DNA of 6,462 bases from Planctomycetaceae bacterium. GTDB lineage: Bacteria > Planctomycetota > Planctomycetia > Planctomycetales > Planctomycetaceae. Below are positions 1 to 5,953 of the stretch, in pieces. The notes under the pieces are model-generated. The model did no database searches, had not been told where the DNA came from, and worked only from the letters and a program-made list of their open reading frames with translations. The stretch lies in NCBI GenBank assembly GCA_020426085.1, contig JAGQQP010000244.1, positions 1 to 6,462 on the forward strand, read 5' to 3'. The position numbers and the translations under genes were made by a program. Position 1 is the first letter of the stretch. Each line of letters starts with the position of its first letter.

Positions 1-3000
1 CAGCGCTGTTGTCAGCAGTAGAGAAGTCAACACTGAAAGCAGCATCAGCCGGGTTGCTCAATTCGACGGTCAGTACGGCCGTTCCTGTATCTTCATCGAC
101 TGAGATATCACTGATCGAAATACTGGCTTGATCATCATCGAGGATCGTCACTTCAGCATGGTCGTTCGCAAAGATAACATATCTTCCAGAGGCCAGAATG
201 TTGTTCAATTGAACCAGGAAGCTTTCAGTCAGTTCCACCAGGTCGGAATCAACAAGAGGGATCGTAATGGTCTTTGACTGTTCACCAGCGGAAAATGTCA
301 GCGTGCCGGACTGGGAGATATAATCATCCACGGAATTGGCAGATTGATCTAATGTCGCATAGTCGACTGTGATCGCAGTGTCAACTGGTTGATCCAGCGA
401 TACGGTGATGGTTGCGGAGCCTGCGTCTTCATCGACAGTCAGATCATCAATTGAGATTAGGGCTTGATCATCATCCTGAATTGTAATTTCTGCCGGATCA
501 ATTTCGTATATAATATTCGAACCATTTGATTCGATACTGGTAATCTTGATGAAAAATGTCTCGTCTGCTTCGACCAGATTGTTATTCAAAATTGCAATTG
601 AGATAGATTTTGTCAGATCACCTGGATGAAAGGTCAGCGAACCAGACTGAGCAATGTAATCAGAATTGCTGACTGCAGTCATATTTTCTGTCTCAAAATA
701 GATTGTTAAAGGAAACTCGACCGCATATTCAAGTGAAACTGAAATCGTGGCATATTCAGCAGACTCATCGACTGTCACGTTCGTGATAGTTCCCTGTAGC
801 AGATCGTCATCAGTAATCGTGACTTCGGCCTGATCGTCGAAAACTACCACATGAGCCCCATTGGTATTCAGGTTAGTCAGATTGATCAGGAATATTTCGT
901 CTGTTTCGACCATGTCGGAATCGGTGATCGGGATGACGATTGTCTGGACCTTTTCCCCAGGGTTAAAAGTGATTGTTCCAGCTTGAACGAGATAATCATC
1001 AGAACTTGTAGCAGACTGATCTGCAGTGGCGTAATCGATGCTGATTGTTGTATTGGCTACGCGGTCCAGTGAGACCTGAATGGTCGCGGTCCCCGCATTC
1101 TCGTTCACAGTTAAGTCACTAATCGAAAGACGGGCTTGATCATCATCCAGAATGGTGACTTCTACCTGTGAGGTATTCAGGTTGATATTGGTTCCGTTAG
1201 TCTGCAGATTACTGAAAAGAACCTGAAACGACTTGGTTAGCTCTTCAAGGTCTGTGTCATCCACGATGGGAATCTGAATGGTTTTTGATTGTTCACCAGC
1301 AGCGAATGAGAGTGTCCCGGAAGTTGAAAGATAATCAGTAGAGGCAGTCGCGGAGGCATCTGCAGTGGCATAATCAACCGTGACTGGCAATGAGACAGGA
1401 CGATCCAGGGTGACGACAACAGATGCGGTTCCTGTATCTTCATTAACTGTCAGGTCCTCAGCGATCAGGTTGGCTTCATCGTCATCTTTAATGGTGATAA
1501 TACCGGTACTTGTTCCAATCTGGACGCGTGCACCGCTGACCTGAAGATTACTCAAGTTCAAGGCAAAGGTTTCATCTCCTTCGATCTCGTCGGTATTGAC
1601 CAGCGGAATGGCAACGGTTTTGGTCAGCACACCCGGTTCAAAAACAAGCGTTCCACTTGTAGGCGTATAATCACTGGATTCAAGAGCAGAAATTTCCGAG
1701 GTTGAAAAGTCGACGCTGACGGTATAGTCGACTGGATTATCCAGGGTGACATCGACCATAGCCATTCCGGCGTCTTCGTCGACCGTTACGTTTTCAACAT
1801 TAACATTAGCGTAATCATCGTCTGCATAAAATACTAAATTCCGACTGAATACAATATCGACTTGATTTGTAGGGTCGTAAAGGTGCAGATAAAATTCTTG
1901 CAGTGTTTTTCCCTCAAACTTAGAGTCGCCATTGATGGTAAGACTGATTCTCCTGGTTTGATAAATTTGTGAATAAGTTGAATTAAAAGTAATGGTACCT
2001 GATTGGTATGGGAAATCCCCATCTGCAAGTGTTGCACTGCCATCGACTGTTTCATAGTAAATCACAGAGTCAAAATGCAAATCTCCTGCATAGACACCTT
2101 CACGTTTGATGTCGACGGTAATAGTCCTGGTTTCACCTTCAGGTCCCTCTTGTACCAGCATACTGGCACCATAAACAAAATCAACGATAGGGCGATATGG
2201 AATGAATACATAAAAACGTCCTGCGTTCGTTGGAGAAACCGGGGACTGTGGAGCTCCTACAATGATCTGATTGCCTGTAATTACGACCGAATACCCAAAG
2301 TTGTCCTCGTCTCTCCCAATTTCTGAAAAGAATTTTTCGGTTTCAATCCATGTGTCACCAATCAGATGAAAGATATACGCTGCTCCCGAGTCAACGACGT
2401 CACCATCGCTGTAAACAGAGCCGACTACCAGCATCGTGTCGGTAATTGAGATAGAGAACGTAGACTTGTCATTTCCAGATGTATCATGATGGACGATCTT
2501 CTGCTGAAACTCCCAATGACCATCCACTTTTTCAAAGATATATGCAGCGCCTTTATATTGATAAGACCCTGTTGAAATGACTCCCAGGTAATTATCGCTT
2601 ACACTCAAGCTGTAACCGAATAAATCATTTGACACACCATCGTCAGGACCCAGAATCTGCTGTTCTTCCCATGAACCATCTACAGATTCAAATATGTAAA
2701 CGGCTCCGGCATTTGAGTAGGTGCCTTGAGGATCTGCTTTCACAGCTGATACGAAAATACTGTTATTGTGAATTGCGAGATCCCAACCAAACTGGTCGGA
2801 ATATGCTTTGTTTGATGCTGTCAGTATTTGAGCTTCAGTCCAGCTTGTATCAATTCTGTTAAAAACATAGACAGCACCCGCATCACTGACATACGTAGGA
2901 GAGACAGCATTCCGGAAAGTTGCACCGATAATGATCGTATCATTTTCAATTGCAACCGCGCCACCAAAATTGTCCCCGGAAGAGCCGTCAGAAGCGGTCA

Positions 3001-3940
3001 GCTTTTCTTCCAGGTTCCATGCAAAGCCATCCCATCGATACACATAAGCAGAACCACTTTGGTAACCGTTGTCATCGTCTGCAAAGGATCCAATTACGAT
3101 GGTGTCGCCATTAATGGCGACACTCTCACCAAATTGATCACCCGAAGACGCATCATATGCTGTCAGGGTTGTCTGGTATCGCCAGTAGTCATCTACTTCA
3201 TCGTCGGGTGTTCCACGCGTATCTCGATAATAGACATAGGCAGCACCAGCGTCATTGGCAGCCAGGTCACTTCCCACAGCACCAATAACCATGAAATCAC
3301 CATCAATTGCGATTTCATTGCCAAAATAATCTCCATTAGAAGATGGGTTTGTGGGATCGACTCTTTGATACTGAAGCATTCTTGGAAAATCATCGTTTAG
3401 GATTGTAGCTGTACCGATTGCCTTAGTAATAGAGACCTCGGGATCAGATGTTGATAAAGTGATCTGAAACTGTTCATCCTCTTCGAAATATTCATCTCCC
3501 AAAACACGAATGGTGATTGTGGCAGTTTGTTGAAGGGAAACAGAATCAGCTGTGAATGATATTGATCCCGAATAATCTATGTAGTCAGGGTAGTCATCGA
3601 CTCCTTGTGGAAAAGCGTCAAATGCCGTTAAATTTTGAGTCGCATAAGCGATCGACACTGATTTGTTCAGATCCCCTGCGATCGTTCCCGTTCTTGTCAC
3701 GGTAAAGATAACGTCTGTAGTGCCACTGTCTCTGTCTCCCTCGACAATCGTGACATCATTAATGCTGATCATGGAAGTCAACATCGTGCGGTCTTCGAGT
3801 GCTTCGACCGTCACTGGTCGCCTCTGGTGATTCAGTACAGTCTGCGCGCCGTAGCGGGAACGAAGACGGCGTTTGTGTACGGGGGAATGTGATGGTCGGA
3901 GGAAGGATGAAATCGACCTTAACCAGTGGGTCAATAGCAT
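1..3940 (-). CDS. Giant Calx-beta / FG-GAP propeller surface protein (C-terminus beyond left edge)
   Basis: This is a single minus-strand frame of 1313 codons with no stop, open at the left edge, so the protein is longer than seen. It is probably a secreted or cell-surface, calcium-dependent adhesion or matrix protein; that role is inferred from the domains. Order by residue: Arg-rich leader with LEDRTMLTS (1-56), Calx-beta (58-184), seven FG-GAP-type repeats (about 185-585), divergent Calx-beta-like domain (586-709), five regular Calx-beta repeats (710-821, 822-934, 935-1046, 1047-1158, 1159-1270) and a partial one (1271-1313). Most repeats end in a DDD cluster, which fits Ca2+ binding at Calx-beta domain edges. 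The ATG at 3940 is chosen because an in-frame TAA lies 8 codons upstream and because starts at Met53 or Met57 would remove the conserved leader. No convincing Shine-Dalgarno precedes it (only AGAAAG, about 12 bases upstream). The domain calls are firm; ligand and function are unknown. Confidence 0.9.
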   Translation of the reverse strand, partial: MLLTHWLRSISSFLRPSHSPVHKRRLRSRYGAQTVLNHQRRPVTVEALEDRTMLTSMISINDVTIVEGDRDSGTTDVIFTVTRTGTIAGDLNKSVSIAYATQNLTAFDAFPQGVDDYPDYIDYSGSISFTADSVSLQQTATITIRVLGDEYFEEDEQFQITLSTSDPEVSITKAIGTATILNDDFPRMLQYQRVDPTNPSSNGDYFGNEIAIDGDFMVIGAVGSDLAANDAGAAYVYYRDTRGTPDDEVDDYWRYQTTLTAYDASSGDQFGESVAINGDTIVIGSFADDDNGYQSGSAYVYRWDGFAWNLEEKLTASDGSSGDNFGGAVAIENDTIIIGATFRNAVSPTYVSDAGAVYVFNRIDTSWTEAQILTASNKAYSDQFGWDLAIHNNSIFVSAVKADPQGTYSNAGAVYIFESVDGSWEEQQILGPDDGVSNDLFGYSLSVSDNYLGVISTGSYQYKGAAYIFEKVDGHWEFQQKIVHHDTSGNDKSTFSISITDTMLVVGSVYSDGDVVDSGAAYIFHLIGDTWIETEKFFSEIGRDEDNFGYSVVITGNQIIVGAPQSPVSPTNAGRFYVFIPYRPIVDFVYGASMLVQEGPEGETRTITVDIKREGVYAGDLHFDSVIYYETVDGSATLADGDFPYQSGTITFNSTYSQIYQTRRISLTINGDSKFEGKTLQEFYLHLYDPTNQVDIVFSRNLVFYADDDYANVNVENVTVDEDAGMAMVDVTLDNPVDYTVSVDFSTSEISALESSDYTPTSGTLVFEPGVLTKTVAIPLVNTDEIEGDETFALNLSNLQVSGARVQIGTSTGIITIKDDDEANLIAEDLTVNEDTGTASVVVTLDRPVSLPVTVDYATADASATASTDYLSTSGTLSFAAGEQSKTIQIPIVDDTDLEELTKSFQVLFSNLQTNGTNINLNTSQVEVTILDDDQARLSISDLTVNENAGTATIQVSLDRVANTTISIDYATADQSATSSDDYLVQAGTITFNPGEKVQTIVIPITDSDMVETDEIFLINLTNLNTNGAHVVVFDDQAEVTITDDDLLQGTITNVTVDESAEYATISVSLEYAVEFPLTIYFETENMTAVSNSDYIAQSGSLTFHPGDLTKSISIAILNNNLVEADETFFIKITSIESNGSNIIYEIDPAEITIQDDDQALISIDDLTVDEDAGSATITVSLDQPVDTAITVDYATLDQSANSVDDYISQSGTLTFSAGEQSKTITIPLVDSDLVELTESFLVQLNNILASGRYVIFANDHAEVTILDDDQASISISDISVDEDTGTAVLTVELSNPADAAFSVDFSTADNSA
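2..1813 (-). repeat. Calx-beta tandem array, period about 112 residues (336 bases)
   Basis: Five full Calx-beta repeats and the start of another. Unit ends, marked by the final Asp of a DDD cluster, fall at residues 821, 934, 1046, 1158 and 1270, giving lengths of 112, 113, 112, 112 and 112. Typical unit: LTV.E.aGtA...VsLd.pv, DYaTad.SA..sDY...sGtltF.pGe.sktI.IPi, dslvE.dE.F.v.L.n, and e.TI.DDDqA. The matching DNA units end at plus-strand 1478, 1139, 803, 467 and 131. An identical 15-base word, GGCTTGATCATCATC, occurs at 125, 461 and 1133, separated by exactly one and two periods. The array continues past the left edge for an unknown number of units. Confidence 0.9.
1814..2185 (-). other. Divergent Calx-beta-like domain after the propeller (residues 586-709)
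   Basis: The segment has VQEGPEGETRTITVDI, a central YQSGTITFN strand, FEGKTLQEFYLHLYD and a closing YADDD. These match the Calx-beta plan, but the domain is longer (124 residues) and less regular than the repeats that follow. Its D-D-D end is immediately followed by the first regular 112-residue repeat. It may act as an adaptor between propeller and repeat chain; that is inference. Confidence 0.7.
2186..3388 (-). repeat. Seven FG-GAP-type repeats: one predicted beta-propeller (residues 185-585)
   Basis: Seven consecutive repeats of the form (G)D.FG.s.ai.gd.i.vGa....(G)aaYvf can be read, at about residues 202-240, 264-303, 317-362, 376-420, 433-471, 484-526 and 541-581. Clear cores are GDYFGNEIAI, GDQFGESVAI, GDNFGGAVAI, SDQFGWDLAI, NDLFGYSLSV, NDKSTFSISI and EDNFGYSVVI. 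Each ends with a YVY, YVF, YIF or similar strand. A W.e...L or W.....l segment links blades, as in the FG-GAP_2 type. Seven repeats match a complete integrin-alpha-like seven-bladed propeller. The GAP triplet is intact only in the last blade (IIVGAPQ), and blade 6 has lost FG. A Ca2+-loop-like ADDDNG occurs in blade 2 only. Confidence 0.85.
3389..3769 (-). other. First Calx-beta domain (residues 58-184)
   Basis: The domain opens with ISINDVTIVEGD and GTTDVIFTVTRTG, has a central YSGSISFTA strand and the acidic EYFEEDEQFQITL segment, and closes with GTATILNDD. These are the usual landmarks of a Calx-beta sandwich (VEG...FTVTL; G.L.F.pG; E.dE.F.v.L; a.I.dDD). It is longer than the C-terminal repeats because of an insert, FDAFPQGVDDYPDYIDY, before the central strand. 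It sits directly between the leader and the propeller. Confidence 0.85.
3773..3940 (-). other. LEPR-XLL-like N-terminal leader of the giant protein
   Basis: Residues 1-56 begin MLLTHWLRSISSFLRP, continue with a basic stretch (KRRLRSRYG, then HQRRPVTVEA) and end in LEDRTMLTS at residues 48-56, just before the first Calx-beta domain. Many giant planctomycete proteins have such a start: a short hydrophobic or aromatic opening, an Arg-rich run, then LEPR-xLL or LEDR-xLL. It is thought to be a targeting or processing region in place of a standard signal peptide; I infer that role here. There is no long uninterrupted hydrophobic core of the Sec type. The Asp for Pro and Met for Leu changes make it a variant of the motif. 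Confidence 0.75.
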
Positions 3941-4119
3941 GAGCGTCTGGATCTTTCTGGTTTATTATCAGTTCAGTCAACTCGTTAGACAACGACTGAA
4001 ACCAAAGGCTTTAAGACTGCAGAGATCTAAAGAAATTGGGTTTTATAAGCTGTTCACTTTAAATTAACAGGACGCGCCTATATGTACAGTTTGTGTGTTC
4101 ATAAGCATACAGGAATAAT

Positions 4120-4133
4120 CTGGCCTTTGCCAG
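4120..4133. repeat. Small hairpin CTGGC-CTTT-GCCAG
   Basis: A perfect 5-base inverted repeat with a 4-base loop. If the promoter proposed at 4145-4173 is real, this would lie at the very 5' end of the giant gene transcript. Its GCCAG and CTGGC arms recur in the palindrome at 4209-4222. The stem is short and its function is unknown. Confidence 0.4.
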
Positions 4134-4144
4134 TACATTTCATT

Positions 4145-4173
4145 GTTATAATGGACATATTAATAGATATTAA
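4145..4173 (-). promoter_or_regulatory. Possible promoter of the giant gene
   Basis: On the minus strand TTAATA (4173-4168) and TATAAC (4150-4145) are separated by 17 bases. They match the sigma-70 consensus boxes at 4 of 6 and 5 of 6 positions. Transcription would start near 4138, leaving an untranslated leader of about 200 bases before the ATG at 3940. The region is AT-rich, so a chance match is quite possible. Confidence 0.3.
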
Positions 4174-4208
4174 TAATGTAGTGGGTATTGGCATTCTTGT
4201 TGCGTTGA

Positions 4209-4222
4209 ATGCCAGCTGGCAT
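4209..4222. repeat. 14-base perfect palindrome ATGCCAGCTGGCAT
   Basis: The sequence is identical to its own reverse complement over 14 bases with no spacer. This is the form expected of a dimeric regulator site, but no regulator is known. It lies 67 bases downstream of the lipoprotein stop codon and upstream of the candidate giant gene promoter. Confidence 0.45.
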
Positions 4223-4257
4223 GGCCGTTTTCACTCGGAAATGTCGCCTTACTCAAG

Positions 4258-4286
4258 ACAGAATCTGGTTTGAAATCAGATTCTGT
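4258..4286 (-). terminator. Terminator-like hairpin after the lipoprotein gene
   Basis: Perfect 10-base arms ACAGAATCTG and CAGATTCTGT flank a 9-base loop. The hairpin begins 2 bases after the lipoprotein TAG (4291-4289). Neither strand has a T-run after the stem, so it is not a textbook intrinsic terminator. It may instead stabilise the 3' end of the message or pause polymerase. The inverted repeat is seen directly; its role is inferred from position. Confidence 0.55.
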
Positions 4287-4288
4287 TC

Positions 4289-5773
4289 CTAGTAGGGGAT
4301 GATCCGTCTGAGCTGGAAATTGATCACGTTGCCATCTTTGTGCTGAATCAGGTGACTTAATTCCTGGGCAGGGATATTCTGAGGAACATAGCGAATGGAG
4401 CTGTCCATAATGACTGCAATAAATTCAGGAGAAGTAAGGTCTCCCAATGCTTTGACAGGATTCTCAGGATCGAAGGGAAGATCGCCGGGTTTTGTCCAGG
4501 GCACTGCTGTGTCTGGGGCGGCGACTACGAACTGAATCGTGTTGATGAAACCATCAGTAATGTCTCTCCCTTTGGGACCACGACCTGCTGCAAAAGGAGT
4601 CTGTTTGCCCGAAAATGTCATGGCTTGTGTGTTTCCCAGCTCTACTTGAGAATCGAACTGATAGATGTCCGGTATTTTCTTCAATAGAGTTTTGTTGTGG
4701 GGACTGTCCCAGCTTTCATCCAGATGGAATTCATTATAGAGATCAGCCTGATCGACGAAGGGGAGCAGATGGACGCGCCAGCTTAACAGCGGTTTGTTTT
4801 CCGCCAGGTGTTCATCGGCTAAAGGGAATTGTCCATATTTTTCCCTGTAAGTGTGAAAAGCCGATGCAAGCTGTTTAAGGTGATTGAACTGGCGGAGTTC
4901 TTCAGGCGTCAGCATTGATTCAATTACAGTGAATTCTCTCCAGTTGAGCCGTGTTCTATCTTGTGGGCCAATTATGATTTTCCACACCTTTTCATCAATC
5001 TTTTTACTGACCGACATAATCGATCCATCGGCACGTAACACTGGAATACTGGCAGCAGTGTAACCAAGTTCCTCCAGAGGATGGAAACCATTTAAGCCTG
5101 TGGGACTGGTCCATTCCACTGCCTGATCAGGTCCCGCTTCGACCACCATCACCGTATTGTTCCTACCATCCAGGAAGTCTTTATTTTGTGTTGGAGTTCC
5201 CCGCGGAAACATCGTGTTTGGGGAGAGAATGTTATCTAAAGTCCTGTTCCACTTTCCTTCAAAAATTCGAAAGCGGGTTTTGTTCGAGTCTGCTGGAGTA
5301 TCCGGGGAGCGGAAGACATCGGGCATGTTTTCAGCAAGTGGCGCATTGTGAGGACTATCCCAGTCTTCATCCAGTTTGAATTGTTCGTACAGTTTATTCT
5401 GACCAAGGAAAGGTAGAAGATGTACCCGCCAGCTGACTTTCAGACGACCATTTTCGTCATAATACTCAGGATGCGCCTCAGGTGTCGGCAGGTAGTATTG
5501 GTTTTTGTCCTTGAAGTTTTGGAACGCCAGACCAATCTGCTTAAAACGTTCTTTGACTGCCTGGAAACGCTCGGCTTTCATCGGCTCGTCAGTCTTGATT
5601 GCCAGCAGAAGGTCGCTCAGTTTTTCTTCTGAGGCAACAGGTGGATTTTCCTCAGCAGTTGGAGATTCCTGTTTGCTTTCGAGATCCGTTGTTTGACTTT
5701 TCTGGCAGCCAGCTGTGAGTGAAATGAGTAATATAAGATTTAATATAACAACGATATCACGAATGACAGGCAT
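4289..5773 (-). CDS. Tandem DUF1559-like lipoprotein
   Basis: A 494-residue predicted lipoprotein. The N-terminus MPVIRDIVVILNLILLISLT is a lipoprotein signal peptide with lipobox LTAGC and acylated Cys23. An acidic, Pro/Glu/Ser-rich linker follows (24-50). Two copies of a DUF1559-type module come next. The first has LGLAFQNFKDKN (about 80-91), SWRVHLLPF at 114-122, LDEDWDSPHN at 134-143, RNNTVMVVEAG at 204-214 and a V-WTSP segment. The second has LASAFHTYREK (302-312), SWRVHLLPF at 331-339, LDESWDSPHN at 351-360, INTIQFVVAAP at 410-420 and VPWTKPGD at 424-431. DUF1559 proteins are abundant in planctomycetes and usually begin with a type IV pilin-like N-terminus, which this one lacks. Biochemical function is unknown. 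The start is supported by GGGAG 8 bases upstream and by the signal peptide. Confidence 0.9.
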   Translation of the reverse strand: MPVIRDIVVILNLILLISLTAGCQKSQTTDLESKQESPTAEENPPVASEEKLSDLLLAIKTDEPMKAERFQAVKERFKQIGLAFQNFKDKNQYYLPTPEAHPEYYDENGRLKVSWRVHLLPFLGQNKLYEQFKLDEDWDSPHNAPLAENMPDVFRSPDTPADSNKTRFRIFEGKWNRTLDNILSPNTMFPRGTPTQNKDFLDGRNNTVMVVEAGPDQAVEWTSPTGLNGFHPLEELGYTAASIPVLRADGSIMSVSKKIDEKVWKIIIGPQDRTRLNWREFTVIESMLTPEELRQFNHLKQLASAFHTYREKYGQFPLADEHLAENKPLLSWRVHLLPFVDQADLYNEFHLDESWDSPHNKTLLKKIPDIYQFDSQVELGNTQAMTFSGKQTPFAAGRGPKGRDITDGFINTIQFVVAAPDTAVPWTKPGDLPFDPENPVKALGDLTSPEFIAVIMDSSIRYVPQNIPAQELSHLIQHKDGNVINFQLRRIIPY

Positions 5774-5781
5774 GAACTGAA

Positions 5782-5786
5782 CTCCC
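5782..5786 (-). promoter_or_regulatory. Ribosome binding site of the lipoprotein gene
   Basis: GGGAG on the minus strand lies 8 bases before the ATG at 5773-5771. It supports this start, which also gives a complete lipoprotein signal peptide. The other two genes in the window have no comparably good site. Confidence 0.65.
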
Positions 5787-5898
5787 GAAAAACACGTTTG
5801 CGGTTAAGATCCTGGTGTAGAATAGATCTGTGAAAAAGAAGCTTTGTGCCTGCCTCCATTTCGATTCAGCCAGACTCGCCGAAACAGAAAGAAGTGGT

Positions 5899-5927
5899 TT
5901 AAGTCTATCCGTTGGTATAACTTGAGG
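5899..5927 (-). promoter_or_regulatory. Possible promoter of the lipoprotein gene
   Basis: On the minus strand TTGCCT and TAGACT lie 17 bases apart, each matching the sigma-70 consensus at 4 of 6 positions. The -35 box overlaps the palindrome at 5916-5936, so a protein bound there could block it. The match is weak; a start near 5892 would give a leader of about 120 bases. Confidence 0.2.
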
Positions 5928-5936
5928 CAAGTTATA
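5916..5936. promoter_or_regulatory. Palindrome TATAACTTG-AGG-CAAGTTATA, possible operator
   Basis: Two perfect 9-base arms flank a 3-base spacer, a 21-base dyad typical in size for a dimeric repressor or activator. It is in the middle of the divergent intergenic region and so could control one or both genes. A tandem repeat containing a related GCAA-GTT core follows directly. The symmetry is seen directly; a bound regulator is inferred. Confidence 0.5.
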
Positions 5937-5937
5937 T

Positions 5938-5953
5938 GCAAAGTTGCAAAGTG
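5938..5953 (+). repeat. Tandem 8-base repeat GCAAAGTT / GCAAAGTG
   Basis: Two direct copies differ only in the last base and begin one base after the palindrome ends. The right arm of the palindrome (GGCAAGTT, 5927-5933 core) resembles a third copy. Together they look like a cluster of similarly oriented binding sites, though the repeat is short and could be chance. Confidence 0.4.

Larger units (their letters stand above)
3941..4288. other. Intergenic region between lipoprotein and giant gene
   Basis: This 348-base stretch has no gene I can support. It holds a hairpin just after the lipoprotein stop (4258-4286), a 14-base perfect palindrome (4209-4222), a small hairpin (4120-4133), an AT-rich doublet TATTAATA-GA-TATTAATA (4158-4175) and a possible promoter for the giant gene. 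A 63-codon plus-strand frame at 4082-4273 lies within it but is not convincing as a gene. Confidence 0.7.

Noticed and set aside
1..1813. CRISPR-like or tandem DNA repeat array suggested by 336-base periodicity
   Set aside because: The repeats are protein-coding Calx-beta units with variable sequence, far longer than CRISPR repeats and without spacers.
2003..2326. Plus-strand open frame of 107 codons
   Set aside because: Fully antisense to the propeller end and following Calx-beta-like domain; composition (many Cys, Ile, Asn) is unlike a real protein and no ribosome binding site was seen.
2828..3400. Plus-strand open frame of 190 codons
   Set aside because: It is antisense to the FG-GAP propeller of the giant gene, shows no recognisable domain, and arises because the Asp/Gly-rich coding strand leaves the complement short of stops in that frame.
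1..3940. Possibility that the giant gene is broken by frameshifts, since no long complete frame is evident on that strand
   Set aside because: Translation from 3940 to the left edge is continuous, and domain boundaries fall at regular intervals in one frame; it simply lacks a stop within the window.
3759..3992. Minus-strand open frame of 77 codons overlapping the start of the giant gene
   Set aside because: It runs in another frame across the leader. The frame starting at 3940 carries the LEDRTMLTS motif and leads without a break into Calx-beta sequence, so the overlapping one is a shadow.
4082..4273. Possible 63-codon small protein on the plus strand, with AGGA about 12 bases upstream
   Set aside because: No recognised domain or clear signal, poor spacing of the ribosome site, and the region is explained by regulatory inverted repeats. 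It would be worth revisiting only if conserved in relatives.
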